Source of the DNA: Bartonella machadoae
Lineage (GTDB): Bacteria > Pseudomonadota > Alphaproteobacteria > Rhizobiales > Rhizobiaceae
Reading direction: 5' to 3'
NCBI RefSeq assembly: GCF_022559585.1
Contig: NZ_CP087114.1
Location: 1,756,501-1,820,500, forward strand
Length of the DNA: 64,000 nt
This document shows, piece after piece, positions 53,640-62,048 of this stretch. Below the pieces are notes generated by a model. That model was given only the letters and a program-made list of their open reading frames with translations. It searched no databases and had not been told where the DNA came from. The position numbers and the translations under genes were made by a program. How positions within the stretch are numbered: the stretch's first letter is position 1; the number at the start of each line of letters is the position of its first letter.

Positions 53640-54064
53640 GAATCATTTATCTTTTTGCCCATTGAATGAGCCCCCAAATATTGTAAAATTCTCTCATTGC
53701 AAATCCTCTCATTTTGCATCAAATGAAATCATTTATTTGCATGTCACAAATGGGGCGAGCATATGGGTAAAAACTTTAAAGAAAGAAGTAAAAAGGCTTC
53801 TTATGAATCATCTAAATACCAAGAGTTATTGCAACATTGAGGTCTGGTAAAGAAAACGATGGTATCGGCTTACACCTTCACAAACATAAAGATGGTAGTG
53901 TTAAAAGGCTTTTCCGCTATACAATCCATGGACGCCGTCGTGAAATGGGCTTGGACACCTTTAAAAATGTTTGTTTTAAAAAAGCCGTGAATGTGCAACA
54001 CAATGGCATTTTGTTTTGCATGAGGGTCGTGACCCCATTCAAGAATCACTGGTGATAATGACCA
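53640..54064 (+). pseudogene. Decayed tyrosine-integrase N-terminus, copy 1
   Basis: MNHLNTK starts near 53802; after a frameshift the reading continues SGKENDGIGLHLHKHKDGS and LFRYTIHGRRREMGLDTF, the DUF4102/Arm-binding domain of P4-type integrases. It ends soon after with EGRDP-like remnants in another frame. The upstream 160 bp also match copy 2 at 56.2 kb. No catalytic domain remains. Confidence 0.75.
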
Positions 54065-54765
54065 GCGGCACTTTTCTGCTCGATAGAATTTTCTACAACT
54101 TTTTACAAAATTTTAGAAAATTTCTTTTCTTTGTAGAGAGTCCCCTTAGCAAGACCATCTGACACAGATCACTTAATCTCCTATATTTTCTTGTACTAAA
54201 ACTACAGAAAAGACTTGTTTTACTCACATCTCAGCAAATTAATGGACAAGAAGCTTATAAATAACCATCCTTCTTTCTAGCGATTCTAAGCAAACAAACT
54301 CTTTATAAATACATATTGCCCTCTCATTTTATTTCGTCATTTCAACTCAAATAAATTGTCTATGATAGCTTCCCACTTCTCATTTTTTTCACAATGGTAA
54401 AAAAATTACAATCTCTAACCCAGCAAGTCACGAAACAAAGTATGGCGAGATAGACACTTTTCTGCACCTCCAAAATAAGCACCTTATTACCCAATCAATT
54501 GGGTCAAACAATGAAAATTATCCTCATTCTATCCAATGAAAAAAAGCTTCTTCTCCGTAATCCTTATAGATCTTACATTGCATGATAAAAAATAATAAAT
54601 ATCGGGATTTTAGAAAATTCAAAAACAGGACTTTACCTCTTCATAGAATATACCTATACTCTTTTTCTCAAGCACAATATTGTAAACAATCTATACAAAA
54701 GCTGTTATGCTTTTATATAACGTTGGTTGTTTCTACCTTTTAGAAATCAATCGTGAGCACACACT
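54065..54765. other. Region upstream of carA, nothing recognised
   Basis: 700 bp, AT-rich. It must hold the carA promoter. No leader peptide, riboswitch or repeat is seen. Confidence 0.5.
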
Positions 54766-55962
54766 ATGACACAAACTGCCCCCTCTCGCGGTCCTTGGCG
54801 CGTAAAGAAACCTACAGCCCTCTTAATCTTAGCTGATGGAACGGTTATTGAAGGAAAAGGCGTAGGTGCAACAGGCATTGCTGAAGGTGAAGTTTGTTTC
54901 AACACCGCTATAACAGGCTATGAAGAAATCCTCACAGATCCATCATATACGCAACAAATTATCAACTTTACTTTTCCTCATATAGGAAATGTAGGGACAA
55001 ATAACGAAGATATCGAAGATCTCACACCCATCAACTGTCATGGTGCAGTAGGTGCTCTTTTCAAAGCCGACATTACACATGCCTCGAACTATCGTGCAAA
55101 TAAAAACCTCGATCAATGGCTTAAAACACGTAAAATTATTGCCCTTTGCGGCATTGACACACGTGCACTCACCATTCTTATCCGAGAAAAGGGAGCACAA
55201 AATGCTATCATTGCACATGATCCTCATGGGAATTTTGACATCCCTTCGCTAAAGAAGCGTGCTCAAAAATGGTCTGGTCTCCTTAATCTTGATCTCACAA
55301 AAGAAGTCACATCTCAATCATTAAAGCAATGGGATGAAAAGCCATGGATATGGAATAAAGGGTATCATACAAATAATGTGCACAACCTTCATATCATAGC
55401 AATTGACTATGGCATTAAGCGTAATATCCTCCGTCTTATGGCTACCCAGAATGCACGCATTACCATCGTGCCTGCGCACACAAATGCAAAAGAAATTCTA
55501 GCTATGAATCCTGATGGTATTTTTCTTTCCAATGGTCCAGGCGATCCAGCAGCGACAGCGCAATACGCCATTCCAACGATTAAAACATTGATTGAGCATA
55601 ATTTGCCACTTTTCGGTATATGCCTTGGTCATCAACTTTTAGCTCTCACTCTTGGAGCAAAAACCATAAAAATGCACCAAGGACATCATGGTGCCAATCA
55701 TCCTGTTAAAGATCTCAACACTGGAAAAGTTGAGATTGTATCAATGAACCATGGTTTTGCCGTAGATACGAGCTCTTTACCACCCCATGTTCAAGAAACA
55801 CATATTTCCCTCTTTGATGGTTCAAATTGTGGCATTCGCATAATTGGAAAACCTGTTTTCTCTGTTCAACATCATCCCGAAGCCTCCCCAGGCCCACAAG
55901 ACAGTCACTATCTTTTTCAACATTTCAGCGAACTTATCATGAATTATAAAAAGACAACTTAA
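54766..55962 (+). CDS. carA: Carbamoyl-phosphate synthase small subunit CarA
   Basis: Glutaminase subunit feeding ammonia to CarB for arginine and pyrimidine synthesis. N-terminal CPSase domain (LILADGTVIEGKGVGATGIA, then VCFNTAITGYEEILTDPSY). C-terminal class I glutaminase with IFLSNGPGDPAA, nucleophile Cys in LFGICLGHQLLALTLG, and the His and Glu in VQHHPEASPGP. 398 residues, full length. carB is not adjacent in the window. The gene is flanked on both sides by copies of a dead integrase. Confidence 0.97.
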   Translation: MTQTAPSRGPWRVKKPTALLILADGTVIEGKGVGATGIAEGEVCFNTAITGYEEILTDPSYTQQIINFTFPHIGNVGTNNEDIEDLTPINCHGAVGALFKADITHASNYRANKNLDQWLKTRKIIALCGIDTRALTILIREKGAQNAIIAHDPHGNFDIPSLKKRAQKWSGLLNLDLTKEVTSQSLKQWDEKPWIWNKGYHTNNVHNLHIIAIDYGIKRNILRLMATQNARITIVPAHTNAKEILAMNPDGIFLSNGPGDPAATAQYAIPTIKTLIEHNLPLFGICLGHQLLALTLGAKTIKMHQGHHGANHPVKDLNTGKVEIVSMNHGFAVDTSSLPPHVQETHISLFDGSNCGIRIIGKPVFSVQHHPEASPGPQDSHYLFQHFSELIMNYKKTT

Positions 55963-56209
55963 TTGTAATGCTCTTCTCTTCAATCGCTTCCCTTAAATTG
56001 TATCCTTTCATTTCGTAAAAACATACAACTTTTCAGGATAGAATATAATCTGCTTCTAAAGCTTACACGTTTTATTGACCTCATAGAACTTGAAAACGTA
56101 TTCTTATCAAGAAAGATCTAAAAGAATGCGTTTATCCACAAAGCGAAAACAATCGTTATAACGATAAAGACACAAAAACTTCATAATAAAAACAAAGCAT
56201 TGATTTATA

Positions 56210-56742
56210 ATGATAATTTACTGTTTTACCTGTTGAATGAGATCCCCGAATATTGTAAGATTCTCTCATCTCAAATCCCCGTATGTTGAATCAAGTGAAA
56301 CGATGTTTCCGCACATCATAAGCGGGGTTGGTGTGTGGGGAGAAAACCGTTTAGAAAGAAGCAAAAATGCCTTTAATGAATCGTCTCAATACCAAGGGCT
56401 GTGCAACATTGGGGGCTGGCAAAGAGTATGATGGTGCCGGCTTGCGCTTTCATAAGCGTAAAGTGGTGGTGCTCAATGGCTTTACCGTTATACCATCCAC
56501 GGGCGGCGTCGTGAAATGGGATTGGGGACTTAAAAAATGTCTCTTTAAAACAAGCGCGTGAATGTGCAACACAATGGTTTTACATGAGGGGGCATTCTGT
56601 TTTACATGAGGGTCGTGACCCCATTAAAGAACGTGACAAACAAAAGCGTGCGGCAATGCGTAATCTGCATTATTTAAAAGATATTGCGTTGGATGCTTTT
56701 GAAAGCCGTAAAGCTGAATTAAAAGAAGCACCCCCAAAATGA
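56210..56742 (+). pseudogene. Decayed tyrosine-integrase N-terminus, copy 2
   Basis: From ATG 56367: MNRLNTKG, then ATLGAGKEYDGAGLRFHKRK, a frameshift, GRRREMG in another frame, VSLKQARECATQW, a short duplication around HEGRDP, and KERDKQKRAAMRNLHYLKDI followed by ALDAFESRKAELK. It is the same gene as copy 1 with a longer remnant; 5' flanks (56210-56366) also match. The catalytic domain is absent. Confidence 0.8.
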
Positions 56743-56765
56743 AAAACCGCATTTTCATATGTAAA

Positions 56766-57090
56766 TTATTCGAAAAGAAATAGATAAAAAAGAGAATCCA
56801 ATATTAAACTTAGAGAAACAACAAAAGCCATCGCTCCCTGCAACTCTTCTGATGCATTTACTGAAGACCTATTCTGGAACAATAGCGTACATCGGAGCAT
56901 GAATAAGACATTGAAGCATGGTACAAAACCAGATAAGCTATCTAACCTTGAGTTACAAATGTGTAGCCAAGCATAGCAACCAATGCAAAAAGGAAACCCA
57001 ACATCGCAACATGCCAATTGCTCCATCGCTTAGAAAAATAAGGTGGAATAAGAGATACCAAAACAATCTGACCTATACAAAGCAGCAGAA
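56766..57090 (-). pseudogene. Decayed MFS (TetA-like) transporter C-terminus
   Basis: Pieces in three minus-strand frames join into an MFS tail: KRWSNWHVAMLGFLFALVAM and LGYTFVTQG, then APMYAIVPE, then SSVNASEELQGAMAFVVSLS. The last piece fits the EQGELQGA segment before the final helices of TetA-like transporters. At least two frameshifts are needed, so the gene is dead. The N-terminal part is not found. Confidence 0.6.
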
Positions 57091-57135
57091 AATTTTTTAA
57101 GTCCACTCTTTAGTCACATATCCTTCATGATGTGC

Positions 57136-58374
57136 TTACACCATTCTTTGAAGGGCATTGATAATTTCATCATTGGAAAACTTTGTTCCCCCTGTTAACA
57201 ACTTGACTACGTCCTTTTCTATACGTTCTCTCTCCTTTAAGGCCGCTTCTTTAAAAGGATTCCACGACTTTTCAAGTGCCACTATACGAATACAACCGTG
57301 GATTCTATTATAAAGATCAGCATAATTCGCTTCTCTATCGACAACTTTCTTAACAGCAGCAACTTTATCGGCTCCGAAAATCTTTGCAAATCTTTTATAA
57401 AAAACACCCGAATCGAAAATCTGTTTTGCCGTGGAGACCTGATCGGTCGTTTGCCTTATCCCATGGGAAAGTGCTTCCCTTGCTGCTTTTTTAAAGTATT
57501 CTTGTTGTTGCTCCGATAATTCATCAAAAATTTTATTAAATGGCTTCTTATCAATCGTCTTGCTAAGGATTTTCTCTCCCTCATCAATAGCATCTATACA
57601 TAAACTGTATTGATGATAAATCGCCCGTCCCTTCGTATATTTAGACGATATATCATCCATAATCTCTAATAATTTTTCCCGCATGCCTATTAAGATGCCT
57701 ATTAAGATGCTAACTTTACTATCATCTCCCGTTTTCCTCGCTGTATCTATCATAAAACGAAGTCTATCCTGCGTTTCATGAAGTACTCCCATATCCGGTT
57801 TTTCCTTGAGAAGACTAAACTTTTGAGAAGAAAACGGGATAACGTTGTTCCCACCATTCATGAACAGCTCTACCCCTTCATCATAAGCTTTTTTGAAATA
57901 AGGGCGCTTCATCAACTCATTAAGAACACCATAATATTCTTCCCCTATCGGTGTCTTTTTTGCTATTTCATAAAGGGATTCTTCTGCTGCATCCCGACTT
58001 GCAATAAGATCATCTTTTAAAACTACAATATTTTCACGAGGAATAAAATGTTCATCAGCTGCCTGATGAATACGTTCTCCTCCTCCCTTCGCTCTTATGC
58101 TGGCTCTTTCCATCAAATCAAGAAAAGCATCCGGATTTCTTGTTAAAATTTCAAAGACAAGATTCTGTAATAAAGGACTGTGATCAACAACATAATCATG
58201 AGGGCTGTTTGAACGCGCAAAAGATTCTCCAAGCGCCTCAACAGTATCTCTGTTTAAATTCTTACTAATTTCTCTTAATGTTTCTCTTGGAATGCCTCTT
58301 AATGATAAAGAGGATAATGAAGAAAAACACAATAAAATCAGTATATTAAGTGCATTTATTTTATATGAATCCAC
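57136..58374 (-). CDS. Phage-like hypothetical protein, 412 residues
   Basis: From a GTG. The N-terminus has a hydrophobic run (INALNILILLCFSSLSSLSL), possibly a weak signal or artefact of the start. The rest is helical: RDAAEESLYEIAKKTPIGEE, then LRFMIDTARKTGDDSKVSIL, IDAIDEGEKILSK and LSEQQQEYFKKAAREALSHG. The pattern of a Y-rich coil followed by a GxxxL segment and an EYFKK helix recalls large prophage internal or injection proteins of rhizobial phages, but this is from general resemblance only. It may be the tail end of a once longer protein. Next to the hexapeptide array on the same strand. Confidence 0.55.
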   Translation of the reverse strand: MDSYKINALNILILLCFSSLSSLSLRGIPRETLREISKNLNRDTVEALGESFARSNSPHDYVVDHSPLLQNLVFEILTRNPDAFLDLMERASIRAKGGGERIHQAADEHFIPRENIVVLKDDLIASRDAAEESLYEIAKKTPIGEEYYGVLNELMKRPYFKKAYDEGVELFMNGGNNVIPFSSQKFSLLKEKPDMGVLHETQDRLRFMIDTARKTGDDSKVSILIGILIGMREKLLEIMDDISSKYTKGRAIYHQYSLCIDAIDEGEKILSKTIDKKPFNKIFDELSEQQQEYFKKAAREALSHGIRQTTDQVSTAKQIFDSGVFYKRFAKIFGADKVAAVKKVVDREANYADLYNRIHGCIRIVALEKSWNPFKEAALKERERIEKDVVKLLTGGTKFSNDEIINALQRMV

Positions 58375-58665
58375 CTATGAATCCACACTTTTATGCACGA
58401 TTCAATTGATCATTTTTTATAAACAATAGCCATCTATAAACAGAGCATAAAAAGCAAATCATGATGCCAATGTTATAACATATGAGAGCATTCAAATAAA
58501 ATGCAAAGCAGTTATCATTCATAACATCTCATAAATTTTACAAGACGTTTTTATCACATAATCGCATTGTTAAAACGCAATTGAATATGAGGGCTTGTTC
58601 AAATGCAGATACTTGAAACGTTCTTTAAGAGGTTAATCCAAATTTGGATTGAGTGATTAGGGTCT

Positions 58666-58690
58666 CCTCAAAAATGAGGGCACCTTTTTT
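58666..58690 (+). terminator. Terminator-like hairpin CCTCA/TGAGG with T run
   Basis: Stem CCTCA-AAAA-TGAGG, then GCACC and six T. The second copy at 58865 has the stem but lacks the T run. No plus-strand gene is seen upstream. Confidence 0.4.
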
Positions 58691-59010
58691 CATAAGCAGA
58701 GAGAAGTTGAGAGATAACATAATTAAACGCAGATGTTTAAAAGAGAGCTCTATAGCTGTTTTTTGTTTTATGAGAGATTGCTTTAAAAACCAACGCTTGC
58801 TTTTGATTGACTTGATATAACTTTACAAAGCGTTTTGAGAAGGTGCTTTCTTTCAAATTGACCACCTCAAAAATGAGGGCATTGTTATGAAGAGGTTTTA
58901 AATCATTACAGAACTAACATGTTTTTTCATTCAAATGTGATGATCTAAAAGAACGCTTTCATATATATTATTTTGGATAAGTTTTTATAAAGAGACCAGA
59001 GAGCTTGCAA

Positions 59011-59100
59011 TATAATACGTCTTGTATATATGCATTTATTACTCCATTAGAGTTGAGACATGAAAGCCGCGTCACGTAAAATGGCACGGCTTTCTTTTTT
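59011..59100 (+). ncRNA. Candidate small RNA ending in an intrinsic terminator
   Basis: A consensus TATAAT at 59011-59016 is followed about 50 bp later by an intrinsic terminator: AAAGCCG (59063-59069) pairs with CGGCTTT (59087-59093), followed by CTTTTTT. There is no plus-strand gene here, so an 80-nt transcript is possible. The -35 region is weak, which lowers certainty. Confidence 0.35.
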
Positions 59101-59152
59101 GCACTCTTGTCTTTTGAAATGGTATAAAACCAACGCCCCCCGCATTTATTGT

Positions 59153-59935
59153 TTATTCTTCAGTATCAATAATCTCTATAAGAATATCGCTCTTATTAAC
59201 CTCCTTATTTTTGGGAACCTCTCTTATCTCACTTTTTCGATTCAGTTTTGCACGCCCACAAGCACGACCAAAGACCTTGATAGTATGAGAAACCTGAGCT
59301 TTACCATAAACAGAGCCATAAATTTGCGCACAGCCACTCACTTTTGCATAGTCATAAACCTTGCCATAAATTTTGGCACGGCTATTAACAACAGCATAGC
59401 CATAAACATGCGCAGTGCTAAAAAGACAAGCAGAGCCTAACACTCTAGCGTTGCCATAAAGCCTTGCATATTCAAAAAGATAACTATTATGAAAAAGATG
59501 CGCATTGCCATAAACATGGGCTTCAATTGAAACGCGACTATTGCCATAGACACGAGCCTTGCCATAAACATAGCCAGCCACATGCGCACTATCATAAACA
59601 AATGCATTGTCATAAATTTTTGCATATTGAGAAATAAACACCTTATCATGCACCTGAGCATTGCCATAGACAAGACCACAAATTTGCGCATTGCCTCGTA
59701 TTTTTGCATTCTCATAGACACGGGCATGTTTATAAACCAATGCATTATCATAAACCCAGCAAAGACCGTTATGAGAAAGATTTTCTTCCTTTTCAATAAA
59801 GCCACCGAGTTGACCAGCCTTGACATCAGAAAAGCTTTTTAAAGCCTGAATGCGATAAAGCGTTGTAATTTTTTGTGTAATTTTATCTTTCAGTTGTTTT
59901 GTTTCATTAGTTAGTTTGTATTTTTTGGACATCAT
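59153..59935 (-). CDS. Hexapeptide-repeat (beta-helix) protein, array member 1
   Basis: 260 residues from the ATG at 59935, which has GAGGGG in front. The N-terminal module (about 1-55) reads KKYKLTNETKQL, then YRIQALKSFSDVKAGQLGGF and NLSHNGLCWVYDNA. After that come about 30 hexapeptides of the form VYGNAK/RVYDNA that predict a left-handed beta-helix. The tail is charged. There is no signal peptide and no acyltransferase active site that I can see. Proteins with this module are common in prophages; role unknown. Confidence 0.8.
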   Translation of the reverse strand: MMSKKYKLTNETKQLKDKITQKITTLYRIQALKSFSDVKAGQLGGFIEKEENLSHNGLCWVYDNALVYKHARVYENAKIRGNAQICGLVYGNAQVHDKVFISQYAKIYDNAFVYDSAHVAGYVYGKARVYGNSRVSIEAHVYGNAHLFHNSYLFEYARLYGNARVLGSACLFSTAHVYGYAVVNSRAKIYGKVYDYAKVSGCAQIYGSVYGKAQVSHTIKVFGRACGRAKLNRKSEIREVPKNKEVNKSDILIEIIDTEE

Positions 59936-60008
59936 AAAACCCCTCACAATCTCTTTTGTGAAAAAAGTTGCATGGAAAATGTTGGAAAAATGGAATGACC
60001 GCGGCGCT

Positions 60009-60506
60009 TTAAAGCTTTAAAAAGGCTTTATTACGCAGCCAGATGATTTTTATTTCATTATTGGAAAGCAATTCGATATAAGACCTTGTTTCAATATCAT
60101 CACGTGTCTTTTCTAAAATCATAACAATGCCGTGACTATGAGCATTTTCACAAATATGAACATAATTGACGACACGGGCGTGATCATAAATTTGTGCATT
60201 ACCATAGACATGAGCATGGTCATAAATGATCGATTTACCAAGAACGATTGCATTGCCATAGACATAACCAGCGATAATAGCGTTATGATAGACCCTAGCA
60301 TTTTCAGAAACCCGACCTGAGTTTAAAACCAGAGCATTACCATAAACCCAGCAATTGCCATCATGAGAGAGGTTATTTTCATTTTCGATAAAACCACCGA
60401 GTTGACCAGCCTTGACATCAGAAAAGCTTTTTAAAGCCTGAATGCGATACAATATGCGATTACCAAAGAGACGCGTTTCATTTGTAAGTGCAAATTTCTT
60501 TTGCAT
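60009..60506 (-). CDS. Hexapeptide-repeat protein, array member 2 (short)
   Basis: 165 residues from ATG 60506 (AAGGAT upstream); the frame is open 21 codons further without a ribosome site. Module: QKKFALTNETRLFGN, YRIQALKSFSDVKAGQLGGF, NLSHDGNCWVYGNA. About 14 hexapeptides follow (VSENARVYHNAIIAGYVYGN and on). Its tail (KTRDDIETRSYIELLSNNEI) differs from members 1, 3 and 5 but resembles member 4 in layout. Confidence 0.78.
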   Translation of the reverse strand: MQKKFALTNETRLFGNRILYRIQALKSFSDVKAGQLGGFIENENNLSHDGNCWVYGNALVLNSGRVSENARVYHNAIIAGYVYGNAIVLGKSIIYDHAHVYGNAQIYDHARVVNYVHICENAHSHGIVMILEKTRDDIETRSYIELLSNNEIKIIWLRNKAFLKL

Positions 60507-60579
60507 AGGAACAATCCTTATAGAATGAAATTTGAAATGAAAGAATTTGGAAAGCAGGCGCCCCCGCAACGCCTGTTAT

Positions 60580-61362
60580 TTACGTTGCTTCATTTTCGAT
60601 AATTTTTTCACGATTATTGATTATAACATCATCACTTACTTCATTACGAACATACGCATTTCCAAATATTTTTGCATTGCCATAAATCTTGATATTTTTT
60701 TCAATAACCGCTTTTCCATAAACCCTAGCATTTTCAAAAATATGAGCACCCTCACTTACATAAGCAGAGCCCGATACTTTTGCATTGCCATAAACAGAGC
60801 CATTCACATAAGCACTATGCAAAACTTTTGCATTTTCATATATTTTTGCCTCTATAGTAATAAAGGCTTTTCCATAAACCACGGCATTGTCATAAACTTG
60901 ACCACAAACCTTGGCATTCCCATTAACCACGCACTTGCCATAAACCCACCCCTTGTCTCGAAACCACATATTCCCTGAGATACTAGCATGATCATAAACC
61001 TTGGCATTGTCATAAACATGGGTATCATGACCATAAACTTTAGCATGATCACTAATAACAGCATTCCCATAAGCTTTAGCATGTTTAGCAACAACAGCTT
61101 CATTACGAAGTTTTGCATTTTCAGACACGACGCCATTGTCAGCAACCCACGCCTCATCATAAACCCAGCAATTACCATCATGAGAGAGGTTATCTTCATT
61201 TTCAATAAAACCACCCAATTGACCAGCCTTGACATCATCAAAATCTCTTAAAGCACGAATGCGATAAAGATTTATAGGCACAAATTTACCATCCTTATTT
61301 TGGTAAATTTCTTTGATTTCATTTGTTAATTCATATTTTTTAGTTACAACTGTACTAATCAT
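60580..61362 (-). CDS. Hexapeptide-repeat protein, array member 3
   Basis: 260 residues from ATG 61362. Module: TKKYELTNEIKEIYQNKDGK (with a small insertion compared to the others), YRIRALRDFDDVKAGQLGGF, NLSHDGNCWVYDEA. Long hexapeptide part with DHAKVYGHDTHVYDNAKVYD and ISGNMWFRDKGWVYGKCVV, ending KIYGNAKIFGNAYVRNEVSD. Belongs to the RDFDDVK subfamily with members 4 and 5. Confidence 0.8.
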   Translation of the reverse strand: MISTVVTKKYELTNEIKEIYQNKDGKFVPINLYRIRALRDFDDVKAGQLGGFIENEDNLSHDGNCWVYDEAWVADNGVVSENAKLRNEAVVAKHAKAYGNAVISDHAKVYGHDTHVYDNAKVYDHASISGNMWFRDKGWVYGKCVVNGNAKVCGQVYDNAVVYGKAFITIEAKIYENAKVLHSAYVNGSVYGNAKVSGSAYVSEGAHIFENARVYGKAVIEKNIKIYGNAKIFGNAYVRNEVSDDVIINNREKIIENEAT

Positions 61363-61410
61363 GAGAAAACCCAATCTAAATAATCGATAAAATTTGAATG
61401 AAATGTTCTT

Positions 61411-61450
61411 AAGAAGGGGGCGCCCCCGCCGCGCCCGCGGTGTTATTTAT
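61411..61450. repeat. GC-rich intergenic hairpin, between members 3 and 4
   Basis: GGGGGCGCCCCCGCCGCGCC followed by CGCGGTGTTATTTA. On the minus strand it lies just after the stop of member 4 and can fold as GGCGCGGC...GCGCCCCC. A near copy is at 62015-62048. Strikingly GC-rich for this DNA. Confidence 0.75.
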
Positions 61451-61458
61451 GCTGCTTT

Positions 61459-61968
61459 TTATGGACGACACATTACAAAGGAAATCTCGCCATAAGGAGA
61501 GAGCCGTTCTGTATAAACATTCTCTCTTGTATTGCTATAGGCATTTTTAGTAACAATAGCCATGCCATAGGCACTTGCATTTTCATAAATATGGACATTA
61601 CTGATAATTTTTGCACTATCAAAAACCCGTGCGTTATCATAGACATGGGCATTGGCAAAAACCTTGGCAAAATCATAAACATGCGCATTGCCATAAACAA
61701 AACCACCAACCGCAGCATTGCCATAAACCCTAGCATTCTCATAAACACGACCGGGTTTTAAAACATACGCATCATCAGCAACCCAGCAATTGCCCTCATG
61801 AGAGAGATTACTCTCATCTTCAATAAAGCCCCCCAATTGACCAGCCTTAACATCATCAAAGTCTCTCAAAGCACGAATGCGATAAAGGGTATGATTATCA
61901 AAAACACGGGTTTCATTTGTAATTTCATATTTTTTGGATACAATTTTAGATACATTTATAGTGGTCAT
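61459..61968 (-). CDS. Hexapeptide-repeat protein, array member 4 (short)
   Basis: 169 residues, ATG with AGGAG at good spacing. Module: SKKYEITNETRVFDN, YRIRALRDFDDVKAGQLGGF, NLSHEGNCWVADDA. About 14 hexapeptides (VYENARVYGNAAVGGFVYGN and on), then a tail with SNTRENVYTERLSPYGEISF. Short members 2 and 4 share a tail style distinct from the long members. Confidence 0.78.
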   Translation of the reverse strand: MTTINVSKIVSKKYEITNETRVFDNHTLYRIRALRDFDDVKAGQLGGFIEDESNLSHEGNCWVADDAYVLKPGRVYENARVYGNAAVGGFVYGNAHVYDFAKVFANAHVYDNARVFDSAKIISNVHIYENASAYGMAIVTKNAYSNTRENVYTERLSPYGEISFVMCRP

Positions 61969-62014
61969 AGGGAGCTCCTAATCTATAGTTAGTAAAATTT
62001 TGAATGAAATTTAG

Positions 62015-62048
62015 AGAGGGGCGCCCCCGCCGCGCCCACGGTGTTATT
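62015..62048. repeat. GC-rich intergenic hairpin, between members 4 and 5
   Basis: GGGGCGCCCCCGCCGCGCC then CACGGTGTTATTTA; second copy of the spacer element at 61411-61450. A shorter form (GGCGCCCCCGC) lies at about 60558 between members 2 and 3. Confidence 0.75.

Larger units (their letters stand above)
58375..59152. other. Non-coding region with short repeats and a terminator
   Basis: 778 bp. It holds a 16-bp palindrome AATCCAAATTTGGATT (58635-58650), two copies of CCTCAAAAATGAGGGCA (58666-58682 and 58865-58881), and a plus-strand promoter-terminator pair listed separately. No frame of note. Confidence 0.6.

Noticed and set aside
60547..60978. Plus-strand frames rich in Ile and Asn opposite the hexapeptide genes (also 59060-59440, 60988-61251, 62333-62734).
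   Set aside because: They mirror the regular hexapeptide DNA on the other strand. The period of the repeat keeps stops out of several frames.
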